A stretch of 42,804 nucleotides of DNA from Chitinophagaceae bacterium (GTDB taxonomy: Bacteria; Bacteroidota; Bacteroidia; Cytophagales; Cytophagaceae): NCBI GenBank assembly GCA_028288405.1, contig JAQBNS010000139.1:1-42804 (forward strand), given 5' to 3'. This document shows, one piece after another, positions 1 to 7,793 of the stretch (positions are counted from its first letter, which is position 1; each line of letters begins with the position of its first letter). The notes beneath the pieces are model-generated. The model did no database searches, had not been told where the DNA came from, and saw only the letters and a program-made list of their open reading frames with translations. Both the position numbers and the translations under genes were made by a program.

Positions 1-49
1 AAGGAGGTACGAAATATAATTGTACCTCCTTGCTCCTGGCTCGTCCCTC
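1..49. repeat. heptad inverted array, cut by window edge
   Basis: A perfect 10-bp inverted repeat pairs 1-10 with 22-31. The right arm continues as 7-bp units: TCCTTGC (27-33), TCCTGGC (34-40), TCGTCCC (41-47). The left arm holds GGTACGA (6-12), preceded by AAGGA, and presumably continues beyond the window. The words match those at 6391-6457, so the two loci carry the same repeat family. It may act as a terminator for a gene to the left; that part is inference. Confidence 0.7.
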
Positions 50-67
50 AAATTTGTTGATAAAACA

Positions 68-98
68 AAAAAGCCTCGAATAACATTCGAGGCTTTTT
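68..98 (-). terminator. relic or second copy of the tRNA-Lys terminator
   Basis: AAAAAGCCTCGAA (68-80) pairs perfectly with its complement at 86-98 around a 5-nt loop. A/T runs on both sides would allow termination in either direction. The same stem sequence recurs at 211-240 just past the intact tRNA-Lys, and this copy sits just past a tRNA-like remnant at 107-152, so it looks like a duplicated tRNA-plus-terminator unit. Confidence 0.75.
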
Positions 99-106
99 TT
101 ATAGCG

Positions 107-152
107 TGTGATCCCGTTGTCCCGAGGTTTCGGGAGAACCCAGAACACCATC
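107..152 (-). pseudogene. decayed 3' part of a tRNA-Lys copy
   Basis: The stretch starting GTGATCCCG and ending near CATCATTAA parallels 241-280 of the intact tRNA-Lys: the acceptor 3' strand, the T-arm region (altered) and the 3' side of the anticodon arm can be lined up. The anticodon loop and 5' half cannot be recognised. The T stem no longer has its GTTCGAATCC core, so I do not expect a functional tRNA. A terminator-like hairpin at 68-98 lies where a tRNA terminator would lie, which supports origin by tandem duplication followed by decay. Confidence 0.55.
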
Positions 153-210
153 ATTAAGACCCATCACCTCCTACATTATCAATTCATGCTACTTAATTTG
201 ATAGAAAACA

Positions 211-240
211 AAAAAGCCTCGAATTACTTCGAGGCTTTTT
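211..240 (-). terminator. terminator of tRNA-Lys
   Basis: AAAAAGCCTCGAA (211-223) pairs with 228-240 around the loop TTAC. On the minus strand the stem begins right after the tRNA 3' end at 242 and runs into a T-tract, the classic layout of an intrinsic terminator. Confidence 0.85.
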
Positions 241-241
241 G

Positions 242-314
242 TGATCCCGCTGGGATTCGAACCCAGGACCCCATCATTAAAAGTGATGTGCTCTACCAGC
301 TGAGCTACGGAATC
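242..314 (-). tRNA. tRNA-Lys (anticodon TTT)
   Basis: Reading the minus strand gives a 73-nt cloverleaf. The acceptor stem GATTCCG pairs with CGGGATC (one G-U). The D arm is GCTC/GAGC. The anticodon arm is CATCA-CTTTTAA-TGATG with anticodon TTT, which reads AAA and AAG lysine codons. The T arm is CTGGG-TTCGAAT-CCCAG, and the discriminator base is A. CCA is not encoded. A consensus promoter lies upstream (355-386) and a terminator immediately downstream (211-240), so this is a monocistronic tRNA gene. Confidence 0.96.
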
Positions 315-354
315 ATTGTTGGTTTTAAGCGTCTGTTTTGCTTAATTGCGAGTG

Positions 355-386
355 CAAAGGTAACGAGGAATGTATAAAATGCAAAA
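355..386 (-). promoter_or_regulatory. promoter of tRNA-Lys (Bacteroidota type)
   Basis: On the minus strand TTTTG (386-382) is followed after exactly 19 nt by TACCTTTG (362-355). This matches the Bacteroidota sigma consensus TTTG-N19-TAnnTTTG. Transcription would start near 348, about 34 nt before the tRNA. The promoter overlaps the start of the plus-strand gene at 370. Confidence 0.8.
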
Positions 387-1119
387 GCTTCTCCTAAAAT
401 TATTGACTATTCTTCTTCTTTTTTATACACATCTGTCAATAACGGCTCATGCTCAAACGTATACACTTTTGAAGGCAGATTCACTTTTTGACAACGGTCA
501 GCTGAACGAAGCCAAAGCACTTTACTTGAAAGAGTGGAATGTGGATAAGCGTTATTCTCCTCGCATGTTACTTAAAATGGGTTATATCGAAGAACAAGCC
601 GGCGATATTCCGTTGGCCTTATACTACTATAATCAGTTTCTGGATCTCACTCACAACACTCAAATCATTCCCAAGATCCAGGAATTATCTGAGCAGCACC
701 ATTTGAAGGGCTATGATTTCTCTGATGTGGAATATTTCTTTTCTCTATACCGTCGGTATTATTACCCGATCATCTTTACCATTTTGTTGATCGGACTTCC
801 CTATTTCATTTATCTTGTTGTCCGTGCCTTGCAAAAAAAGAAATGGGGATCTCGTCCTTTAGGATTTTTGGCGATACTCGGAGTGGTGTTTTTATTGAAC
901 AATTACGATGTGATTCCTGATCGCGCCATCGTGATGGAACAAACATGCCTCATGAGCGCCCCTGCAGCGGGTGCTCAGTGCGTTGAAAACATTACGCAAG
1001 GTAATCGCCTCACCGTGCTGGGATCGGAAGGCACAATATGGTACAGGGTGCTGTGGGATAATCAGACCTTGTATATCCGGGATAAGAATATTAAAATCAT
1101 CAGAGACAGCGGACAATAA
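370..1119 (+). CDS. TPR-containing membrane protein with C-terminal SH3-like region
   Basis: A 249-residue protein of unknown specific role. Residues 1-29 form a signal peptide ending AHAQ. Residues 30-112 look like two tetratricopeptide (TPR) units (ADSLFDNGQLNEAKALYLKEW and a second helical pair near 66-95). Two transmembrane segments follow (about 131-153 and 163-177). The tail (186-245) has the pattern of a small SH3-like beta domain, with a GNRLTVLG turn and a WYRV strand. The layout TPR-TM-SH3 resembles BatE-type proteins of Bacteroidota aerotolerance operons, but no other bat genes are nearby, so I leave it unnamed. Another in-frame ATG at 379 could be the true start. It converges with the hydrolase gene across a 26-bp perfect hairpin. 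Confidence 0.8.
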   Translation: MYKMQKLLLKLLTILLLFYTHLSITAHAQTYTLLKADSLFDNGQLNEAKALYLKEWNVDKRYSPRMLLKMGYIEEQAGDIPLALYYYNQFLDLTHNTQIIPKIQELSEQHHLKGYDFSDVEYFFSLYRRYYYPIIFTILLIGLPYFIYLVVRALQKKKWGSRPLGFLAILGVVFLLNNYDVIPDRAIVMEQTCLMSAPAAGAQCVENITQGNRLTVLGSEGTIWYRVLWDNQTLYIRDKNIKIIRDSGQ

Positions 1120-1120
1120 G

Positions 1121-1185
1121 AAATAAGAGCGGAGAAAGAGAGCGAAGAGCGGAAACACTTTCGCTCTCTTTCTCCGCTCTTATTT
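1121..1185. terminator. 26-bp perfect hairpin between convergent genes (heptad type)
   Basis: 1121-1146 and 1160-1185 are perfect reverse complements (26 bp) around a 13-nt loop. The ends are AAATAA/TTATTT, so transcripts from either side end in an A/T-rich tail. The stem starts 2 bp after the stop codon of the gene on the left and covers the first two bases of the stop codon of the gene on the right. Inside, the word GAGCG recurs at 1127, 1140 and 1147 (steps 13 and 7), linking it to the 7-bp arrays elsewhere. Confidence 0.85.
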
Positions 1186-1981
1186 ATAGTGCGCCATAAG
1201 TCTGTATCCACATCTTCAACAATTGAGTATGGCCTGCGGGGATTGTTCTTAAACTTTTTGGAAAGGCATTCAATAAAGGCTGCACTTGAGAAACCGTAAT
1301 CACCTTATCAAACTCTCCCATGTAGATCTTCAAGGTCACGTTATGCTTATTGATTTTTTCAGCTGTTGCCCGTGGGGTGATGAATAATTTTCTAAACATC
1401 ACCCAGGAATAATACACTCTTCGTCGCGCTGCTCTGGTTTTCATTTGTGTTTCTGAAAACTTAGTTACTCCTCTGTTGATCAATTTTAAAAACAGCAACG
1501 ATTGCATGAGCCACAAATACGGTTTGGGATTCGTAACCACAATGCGCAGCAAGTGTCTGGTAAAACCAAAAGAAGTCATGAGCCAATATAGAAACCTTCG
1601 TTTGATACCATCAGGAGCCAGTAAAATCAACTGATCCACGCGGTCTGCATAGACATCAAATGTAGCCAGTGCAAAACGCGAACCCATCGAATAACCCACT
1701 AAAGAAAAACGTTCTATTCTTTGTACAGCCAAAAACTGTTCCATGATATAGGACCAATCTGATTTCTCTACCGGTTGTTCTTTGTTGTGCCAAAAACTTT
1801 GTCCATGATAAAAAAGATCAAAGGAATAAATGGTGTATTTATTTCCATACAATTCCTCCAACTCACGGTATACATCATGATCCTGACCATAGCCATGAAA
1901 GCAAAGTAAGGCAGCCGGTCCTTTACCATATTGTCTGTAATGCAGAAGGGCTTTGGGAGTTTCAAGAACCTTGTGTTTCAC
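1184..1981 (-). CDS. alpha/beta hydrolase
   Basis: A 265-residue hydrolase of the alpha/beta fold. The nucleophile elbow GYSMGS puts the catalytic serine at residue 98. The likely oxyanion-hole loop is HGYG at 29-32, and the likely acid and base are Asp225 (GEFDKV) and His251 (AGHTQ). No signal peptide, so cytoplasmic. The substrate cannot be told; esterase, lipase or C-C hydrolase are all possible. The start is GTG at 1981; no in-frame ATG lies just upstream and the next internal Met comes too late. The central part (130-200) is rich in Arg, Lys and aromatic residues and forms the lid. It stands alone on its strand, with typA about 300 bp upstream. Confidence 0.88.
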   Translation of the reverse strand: MKHKVLETPKALLHYRQYGKGPAALLCFHGYGQDHDVYRELEELYGNKYTIYSFDLFYHGQSFWHNKEQPVEKSDWSYIMEQFLAVQRIERFSLVGYSMGSRFALATFDVYADRVDQLILLAPDGIKRRFLYWLMTSFGFTRHLLRIVVTNPKPYLWLMQSLLFLKLINRGVTKFSETQMKTRAARRRVYYSWVMFRKLFITPRATAEKINKHNVTLKIYMGEFDKVITVSQVQPLLNAFPKSLRTIPAGHTQLLKMWIQTYGAL

Positions 1982-1990
1982 GGGATGAAA

Positions 1991-2025
1991 GTGGTAAGTG
2001 ATAAGTTGTAAGTGATAAGTTAGAA
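1991..2025. repeat. single-arm heptad array
   Basis: Five tandem 7-bp units: GTGGTAA, GTGATAA, GTTGTAA, GTGATAA, GTTAGAA. The consensus is GTKRTAA. The same word, GTGGTAA, builds the array at 25486-25506. No inverted arm is visible nearby. It lies just upstream of the hydrolase start. Confidence 0.75.
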
Positions 2026-2052
2026 GTAAAATTTAAATAAAAAAATCTATCA

Positions 2053-2193
2053 GCGTCCCATAGGGACGCAATACCTCTAGTAATAAGTCAATAATAAGCA
2101 AAGTCCCCTTTAGGGGATTTAGGGGCAAGGCAAATGGTATTAAGACAAACTGTTTAATATTGTCCGACAGTGTCAGGTCTGAAAACCTGACAC
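2053..2193. repeat. cluster of three small palindromes
   Basis: Three separate short hairpins follow each other in the gap between typA and the hydrolase. GCGTCCC-ATA-GGGACGC is at 2053-2069. TCCCC-TTTA-GGGGA is at 2104-2117, followed by a direct copy of TTTAGGGG. GTGTCAGGT pairs with ACCTGACAC at 2170-2193. They differ in sequence from each other. They look like REP-type repeats dispersed in intergenic DNA, but only genome-wide counting could show that. I see no gene in 1982-2275. Confidence 0.6.
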
Positions 2194-2221
2194 CAATAAA
2201 ACCTAACACCCAATAAAAACA

Positions 2222-2255
2222 AGAGGCCCAACAAACATAAGTTTATTGGGCCTCT
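2222..2255 (-). terminator. terminator of typA
   Basis: AGAGGCCCAA (2222-2231) pairs perfectly with TTGGGCCTCT (2246-2255); AAAC/GTTT inside the loop extends the stem. On the minus strand it follows the typA stop codon by about 20 nt and runs into a T-rich tail. Confidence 0.85.
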
Positions 2256-2275
2256 CAATTAATTATAATTTAAAA

Positions 2276-4081
2276 CTAGTCGTTCTTCTTAGACATTCTG
2301 GTTCTTTCATTTTCGTCCAGGTAGATTTTTCTCATACGAATACTTTTCGGAGTAACCTCTACGTATTCGTCTTTTTGAATGTATTCTAATGACTCTTCCA
2401 AAGAGAACTGTACTTTAGGAACAATACGCGCGTTGTCGTCTGTACCAGAAGCACGCATGTTGGTCAATTTCTTTTCACGGATGGTGTTTACCGTTAAGTC
2501 ATTGCCACGTGTATGTTCTCCGATTACCTGACCCATGTAAACTTCTTCACCTGGCTCAACAAAGAAGATTCCTCTGTCTTGTAATTTATCGATAGAATAA
2601 GCAGTTGTTTTACCGGCATCCATTGAGATCAATGAACCACTGTTTCTTCCTGCTATGTTTCCTTTGAATGGTTCGTAACCCATCAAACGGTGAGTCATTA
2701 CCGCTTCACCTTGAGAGACAGTCAATACATTGTTACGCAAGCCCATGATACCACGAGAAGGAATTTCAAATTCCAAGTGTTGCACATCACCTTTAGGTTC
2801 CATGATTTTCAATTCACCTCTACGCATCGTCACCAATTCAATGACTTTACCAGAGAATTCCTGAGGCACATCTACTACCATCAATTCAATCGGCTCGCTT
2901 TTTTGTCCGTCGATTTCTTTGAACAATACTTGAGGCTGCCCTACTTGCAATTCGTAACCTTCTCTACGCATCGTTTCGATCAAGACAGACAAGTGAAGAA
3001 TACCACGACCAAATACCAGGAATTTGTCTTCCGTATCGGTTTCCTGTACTCTTAGTGCCAAATTTTTCTCGATCTCTTTGTATAAACGATCACGCAAGTG
3101 ACGGGATGTTACATATTTACCTTCTTTACCAAAGAACGGAGAGTTGTTAATAGTAAACAACATACTCATCGTAGGTTCATCTACGCTGATACGCTCCAAT
3201 GCTTCCGGCTTGTCAGCATCTGCGATGGTGTCACCGATTTCAAAGTCATCTATACCTATTACAGCACAAATTTCACCTTGAGGAACTTCCGTTACTTTCA
3301 CACGACCCAAACCTTCGAAGATTTGAAGTTCTTTGATTTTCATTTTCTTGATTGAACCATCAGACTTAATCAATGCGATTTGCTGACCTTCTTTCAAGGT
3401 ACCACGGAATACTCTTCCGATAGCGATACGTCCCACGAAAGCGGAGTAATCCAAAGAAGTGATCTGCATTTGCGCAGGGCCTTCTAAGAATGGCGCTCTT
3501 GGAATTACTTTAATAATAGTATCCAATAAAGGAGTGATATCAGCAGTAGGTTCTTTCCAGTCGTAACCCATCCATCCTTGTTTAGATGAACCGTACAACG
3601 TAGCGAAATCCAATTGATCTTCTGTTGCACCCAGGTTGAACATCAAGTCAAATACAGACTCGTGTACTTCGTCGGGACGACAGTTTTCTTTATCTACTTT
3701 ATTAATGATCAAAATCGGTTTCAAGCCAAGTGCTAATGCTTTACCCAATACGAAACGGGTTTGAGGCATGGCACCTTCGAACGCATCTACCAGCAAACAA
3801 ACACCGTCTGCCATTTTCAATACACGTTCTACTTCGCCACCGAAATCACTGTGACCAGGAGTATCGATGATGTTGATTTTATAATCTTTGTAACGTACAG
3901 ATACGTTCTTAGATGTGATGGTAATTCCACGTTCACGTTCCAGGTCGTTGTTATCAAGGATCAAGTCCCCGAATTCCTGATTTTCTCTAAAAATCTTAGA
4001 GGCGTGGATGATTTTATCAACCAATGTAGTTTTACCGTGATCGACGTGAGCAATGATTGCTATGTTTCTAATTTCTTGCAT
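2276..4081 (-). CDS. typA: translational GTPase TypA/BipA
   Basis: A ribosome-binding GTPase of the EF-G/LepA group that helps large-subunit assembly and stress adaptation. The N-terminus carries the P-loop AHVDHGKTT, then DTPGHSDFGGEVERVL (G3 with the switch II region) and NKVDK (G4). Domain II follows, then EF-G-like domains III and V and the BipA-specific C-terminal part with MGLRNNVLTVSQGEAVM. The length, 601 residues from this start, is normal. I use ATG at 4081, giving MQEIRNIAIIAHVDHGKTT. An upstream in-frame TTG at 4111 falls inside the putative -7 box, so it would not be transcribed. The gene diverges from metG and ends at a strong terminator. Confidence 0.97.
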   Translation of the reverse strand: MQEIRNIAIIAHVDHGKTTLVDKIIHASKIFRENQEFGDLILDNNDLERERGITITSKNVSVRYKDYKINIIDTPGHSDFGGEVERVLKMADGVCLLVDAFEGAMPQTRFVLGKALALGLKPILIINKVDKENCRPDEVHESVFDLMFNLGATEDQLDFATLYGSSKQGWMGYDWKEPTADITPLLDTIIKVIPRAPFLEGPAQMQITSLDYSAFVGRIAIGRVFRGTLKEGQQIALIKSDGSIKKMKIKELQIFEGLGRVKVTEVPQGEICAVIGIDDFEIGDTIADADKPEALERISVDEPTMSMLFTINNSPFFGKEGKYVTSRHLRDRLYKEIEKNLALRVQETDTEDKFLVFGRGILHLSVLIETMRREGYELQVGQPQVLFKEIDGQKSEPIELMVVDVPQEFSGKVIELVTMRRGELKIMEPKGDVQHLEFEIPSRGIMGLRNNVLTVSQGEAVMTHRLMGYEPFKGNIAGRNSGSLISMDAGKTTAYSIDKLQDRGIFFVEPGEEVYMGQVIGEHTRGNDLTVNTIREKKLTNMRASGTDDNARIVPKVQFSLEESLEYIQKDEYVEVTPKSIRMRKIYLDENERTRMSKKND

Positions 4082-4108
4082 GATGGTTATGAAATGCGTA
4101 TCGAGGTG

Positions 4109-4116
4109 CAAAGTTA
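4109..4116 (-). promoter_or_regulatory. -7 box of typA
   Basis: TAACTTTG on the minus strand matches TAnnTTTG and would start transcription near 4102, about 20 nt before the ATG at 4081. No good -33 element is visible 19 nt upstream. Confidence 0.5.
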
Positions 4117-4169
4117 CTAATTCTCAACCTAAATAGAGTCATATAAAGGAAAATAAGTGCTAAAAATCC

Positions 4170-4177
4170 TATCTTTG
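4170..4177 (+). promoter_or_regulatory. -7 box of metG
   Basis: TATCTTTG matches TAnnTTTG. Transcription would start near 4184, giving a leader of about 145 nt that contains both arms of the heptad array at 4187-4292. No clear -33 element is seen. Confidence 0.5.
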
Positions 4178-4186
4178 CATAAAATC

Positions 4187-4292
4187 AGAAAACAGAAAAC
4201 TGAAAACTGAGAACTAAAATAGGCTAAAAGTGGGCATAAACAGCTTTTCTATTAGTTTTAGAATCTGTTTTCAGTTTTCAGCCCTCAGTTTT
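4187..4292. repeat. heptad inverted array in the typA-metG divergent region
   Basis: The left arm has four 7-bp units (AGAAAAC, AGAAAAC, TGAAAAC, TGAGAAC; 4187-4214). The right arm has four units of the complementary word (CTGTTTT, CAGTTTT, CAGCCCT, CAGTTTT; 4265-4292). Between them are 50 bp without the word. The arms can fold as a long hairpin. Both flanking genes start here rather than end, so a simple terminator role does not fit; within the metG leader it could act as an attenuator. Confidence 0.75.
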
Positions 4293-4328
4293 CTTGCTTG
4301 TTAATGCAATTCAACTATAACCATCACA

Positions 4329-6395
4329 ATGGCTTCTGAATTCAAAAGATATACCGTTACTTCTGCCCTTCCTTACGCGAATGGGCCTGTTCACATCGGA
4401 CATTTGGCTGGTGTATACGTCCCTGCCGACATCTATGTAAGATACCTCCGCTCTACAGGCAAGGATGTACTATTCATTGGCGGATCAGATGAACATGGTG
4501 TTCCGATCACCATTCGTGCTAAAAAAGAAGGAGTTACTCCTCAACAAGTGGTAGACAAATACCATGAATTGATCAAAAAATCCTTTCATGACCTGGGCAT
4601 CTCTTTTGATATTTACTCCCGTACTTCCAGTAAAATACATGCAGAAACGTCTTCTGCCTTTTTCAAAACACTGTATGACAAAAAAGCTTTCCTAGAAAAA
4701 ACTTCCGAACAGTATTTCGATCCTACGGCTAATCAGTTCCTGGCAGATCGCTACATCGTCGGAACTTGTCCGCATTGCGGCAATGAAAACGCTTACGGTG
4801 ATCAATGTGAAAATTGTGGTTCGACCTTAAGTCCTTCAGAGTTGAAAAACCCGAAGTCTATGTTAAGCGGTGCACAACCGATCTTGAAAGATACCAAGCA
4901 TTGGTACTTGCCATTGGATCAATATGAGCCCTGGTTAAGACAATGGATCCTTGAAGAACACAAAGACTGGAAACCCAATGTATATGGTCAATGCAAATCA
5001 TGGATTGATCAAGGCTTACAACCTCGCGCGGTAACACGTGACTTAGAATGGGGAGTACCTGTTCCCCTTCCTGATGCAGAAGGAAAAGTGTTGTATGTAT
5101 GGTTTGACGCGCCGATCGGTTACATCTCCGCTACCCGTGATTACTTTGCTCAAGGCCCTTCTGCCAATCATGCGAAGAATACTTGGGAAACTTATTGGAA
5201 AGACAAAGACAGCAAGCTGGTTCACTTTATCGGTAAAGACAACATTGTTTTCCATTGCATCATCTTCCCTGCGATGTTGAAAGCAGAAGGCAGCTACATC
5301 CTGCCCGATCAGGTACCTGCCAATGAATTCATGAACCTGGAAGGAAATAAAATTTCTACTTCCCGCAACTGGGCCGTTTGGTTGCACGAGTATTTGGAAG
5401 AATTTCCAGGCAAGCAAGATGTGTTGCGTTATGTACTTTGCGCCAACGCACCGGAAACAAAAGACAATGATTTTACCTGGAAAGATTTTCAGAACAGAAA
5501 CAACAACGAACTCGTTGCCATCCTCGGTAACTTCGTGAACCGCGCTGCCGTGTTGACACAAAAATATTACGACGGTAAAGTTCCTGCATTGAACGCACTT
5601 ACGACTCAAGACCAGGAGTTGATCGAAAAATTAAAATCATTCCCGGCAGAAATTGCCAAGTCGATTGAAGCCTATCGTTTCAGAGAAGCCTTAACGATTT
5701 ACATAGATCTTGCACGCACGGGAAATAAATATTTGGCAGACAGTGAACCTTGGAAAATTCAGGCTACCGATCCTGAACGGGTAAAAACAATTTTACACTT
5801 GTCACTGCAGCTGACGGCTAATCTCGCTATTCTTGGCGAACCGTTTATTCCTTTTAGTTCGAAGAAGTTATTTGACATGCTCAACCTCGCTCCATTAACA
5901 TGGGACAAAGCAGGAAGTTTTAGTTTATTGAAAGAAGGACATCAGTTGAACAAACCTGAATTACTGTTTGAAAAATTAGAAGACGAAGTCATCACCAAAC
6001 AAGTACAAAAATTGGAAGACACGAAAAAGGAAAACGAATACGCCTCTTTAACGGTAAAGCCTGCGAAAGAAGCCGTACAGTTTGACGACTTTACTAAAAT
6101 GGATATTCGTGTTGCCACTATCCTCACGGCAGAAAAAGTAGCAAAAACCAAGAAATTATTAAAGCTTACTTTAGATACAGGACTCGATCAGCGCACTGTG
6201 GTGAGTGGTATTGCAGAATACTTTGAACCGGAAAACATCATTGGCAAACAAGTATGTCTATTGGCCAACCTCGCCCCTCGAGACATTAAAGGCATACAAT
6301 CACAAGGTATGATTTTGATGGCTGAGGATAAAGACGGCAAACTCTCTTTCGTTTCACCAGGAAATGTAGTGAGTAATGGCAGCCAAATAAGCTAG
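4329..6395 (+). CDS. metG: methionyl-tRNA synthetase with C-terminal tRNA-binding domain
   Basis: Charges tRNA-Met with methionine. The Rossmann catalytic domain holds HIGH at residues 22-25. A zinc-binding insertion has CPHCG and CENCG near 145-165. The second ATP signature is KISTSR at 341-346 in place of KMSKS. The helical anticodon-binding domain follows, and from about residue 580 there is an EMAP/Trbp111-like OB fold ([13 protein letters not shown], then NLAPRDIKG and SQGMIL) that aids tRNA binding and dimerisation. The length of 688 residues is normal for this two-part type. It converges with the efflux operon; its TAG stop lies inside the first unit of the heptad array at 6391. Confidence 0.97.
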   Translation: MASEFKRYTVTSALPYANGPVHIGHLAGVYVPADIYVRYLRSTGKDVLFIGGSDEHGVPITIRAKKEGVTPQQVVDKYHELIKKSFHDLGISFDIYSRTSSKIHAETSSAFFKTLYDKKAFLEKTSEQYFDPTANQFLADRYIVGTCPHCGNENAYGDQCENCGSTLSPSELKNPKSMLSGAQPILKDTKHWYLPLDQYEPWLRQWILEEHKDWKPNVYGQCKSWIDQGLQPRAVTRDLEWGVPVPLPDAEGKVLYVWFDAPIGYISATRDYFAQGPSANHAKNTWETYWKDKDSKLVHFIGKDNIVFHCIIFPAMLKAEGSYILPDQVPANEFMNLEGNKISTSRNWAVWLHEYLEEFPGKQDVLRYVLCANAPETKDNDFTWKDFQNRNNNELVAILGNFVNRAAVLTQKYYDGKVPALNALTTQDQELIEKLKSFPAEIAKSIEAYRFREALTIYIDLARTGNKYLADSEPWKIQATDPERVKTILHLSLQLTANLAILGEPFIPFSSKKLFDMLNLAPLTWDKAGSFSLLKEGHQLNKPELLFEKLEDEVITKQVQKLEDTKKENEYASLTVKPAKEAVQFDDFTKMDIRVATILTAEKVAKTKKLLKLTLDTGLDQRTVVSGIAEYFEPENIIGKQVCLLANLAPRDIKGIQSQGMILMAEDKDGKLSFVSPGNVVSNGSQIS

Positions 6396-6457
6396 GAGGC
6401 ACGAGCTAGGAGGTACGAGTAAATAACATTCGTTTCTCCTAGCTCCTCGCTCGTACC
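6391..6457. repeat. heptad inverted array between metG and tolC-like gene
   Basis: The left arm is GCTAGGA, GGCACGA, GCTAGGA, GGTACGA (6391-6418). The right arm is TCCTAGC, TCCTCGC, TCGTACC (6437-6457), whose complements are GCTAGGA, GCGAGGA and GGTACGA. The array contains the stop codon of metG and the last base of the stop codon of the facing gene. Its place between convergent genes suits a bidirectional terminator. The word is shared with the array at 1-49. Confidence 0.8.
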
Positions 6458-7755
6458 TATTTTACGTACTCTCCTCTCAACCTTTTCAAATTAATCTCCG
6501 CTGTAATGGCATTGTAACGTGCGGTGACTAATCTCACTTGTGCGGTGTCGAAGCTCTGTTGTGCGATCATCAATTCAATGGATGTACCATTGCCTATATT
6601 GTAACGCTGCATAGCGATTGTTACATTTTCTCTGGCCAACAAAATATTATCTTCTTCCAGTTTCAATATTTCAAATGCCAGTTTTGCATTGTTCCACGAT
6701 TGATAGACTTGCGATTCTAAATCCAGTTTAGATTGTTCCAATTGTACCTGTGCGATGTCCATTTGTGCCCGTGCATTTCGAATTTGAGTATTCAATATTC
6801 TACCATTGAATAAATTCCAGGTCGCTGTAAATCCAACGGTGGGACCATTACTTCTGTTCAACGCTACCAAACCTGCTTCACTGGCTGTTCTTGAATAATT
6901 ATATCCCGCATTCAAAGACAATCTTGGATACATGGATCCATTGAATTCTTGTATCGCTTTTTTACTTGCGAGTATATTACGTTCATTGTATTTCAATAAA
7001 GTGTTTTGCTTTTCCGCATTCGATTTCAATTCTTCCAGACTAATGGCCGGATCAACGATGATAGTATCAATGACATCAAAAGCGATATCCGTTTTTCTTC
7101 CTAATAACACATTTAAGTTTGCCTTGCTATTTTCTATGGTTATCTGCTGTGTAATACTGGCCGACTGCAATGCAGTCAAATCAACCCGTGCCTGCAGGTA
7201 ATCCACTTTTGCGGTCAAACCCAATTTAAATTTCTGATCGGCAATTTGTACCCGTTCATTATACAGCTTCATGGAATTGTCATTCGCTTTCTTCTCTTGC
7301 TTTTGTCTTACTACATCATAGTAGGCTAACAAAACAGAAGAAACCGTATTTTCAATTTGCACTTTAAGAGCCAACTCTCCCATTTCATTCAATGCTTGCA
7401 ATTTATCATAGGTGGCAAACATTCTAAATCCGTCAAAAACAGTCCAGCTCATGACAGCAGAAGCAGACAGTGAATTGGAATTGATACCGCTTCGTTCTGT
7501 AATGACACCGGTGGATAGGGTTTGTTTAAAATTATTGGTACTGGTGTTTCCGGATGCATTCAAATTGACAGAAGGCAAAAAACCGGCATTACCCAGTGTG
7601 TAATTATTCTTTGCGATATCAGCCTGTTCCCTGCTGATGCTGATGTCGTAATTATTCTTCAGTGCAATTTCCACTACTTGCTCGGGAGTCAGTAACTCCT
7701 GAGCCGGCATAGACCATGACACCAATAGTAAACAACACAAAAAAACATTTTTCAT
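6457..7755 (-). CDS. TolC-family outer membrane efflux channel
   Basis: A 432-residue outer membrane factor. A signal peptide runs to about residue 19 (SMPAQ). The mature chain has the two-fold TolC/OEP pattern: long coiled helices rich in Ala, Gln and Asn, with LTPEQVVEIALKNNYDIS at the start of the first repeat and RNARAQMDIAQVQLEQSKLDLE in the second. It forms the exit duct for the pump encoded upstream. It is the third gene of an adaptor-pump-channel operon, 38 bp after the RND gene. The specific substrate of the system cannot be told from sequence. Confidence 0.93.
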   Translation of the reverse strand: MKNVFLCCLLLVSWSMPAQELLTPEQVVEIALKNNYDISISREQADIAKNNYTLGNAGFLPSVNLNASGNTSTNNFKQTLSTGVITERSGINSNSLSASAVMSWTVFDGFRMFATYDKLQALNEMGELALKVQIENTVSSVLLAYYDVVRQKQEKKANDNSMKLYNERVQIADQKFKLGLTAKVDYLQARVDLTALQSASITQQITIENSKANLNVLLGRKTDIAFDVIDTIIVDPAISLEELKSNAEKQNTLLKYNERNILASKKAIQEFNGSMYPRLSLNAGYNYSRTASEAGLVALNRSNGPTVGFTATWNLFNGRILNTQIRNARAQMDIAQVQLEQSKLDLESQVYQSWNNAKLAFEILKLEEDNILLARENVTIAMQRYNIGNGTSIELMIAQQSFDTAQVRLVTARYNAITAEINLKRLRGEYVK

Positions 7756-7793
7756 AATAGATTATTCATTAAGTCAATCTTCACATTGACCGG

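Noticed and set aside
108..377. 89-residue plus-strand frame
   Set aside because: It runs through the tRNA-Lys gene antisense and the decayed copy; no domain, no start signal.
4082..4111. Longer typA start (TTG)
   Set aside because: The TTG lies within the -7 box and adds ten residues unlike the family; ATG at 4081 gives the standard N-terminus.
5043..5609. 188-residue antisense frame in metG
   Set aside because: It lies wholly within a well-conserved metG region and resembles nothing.
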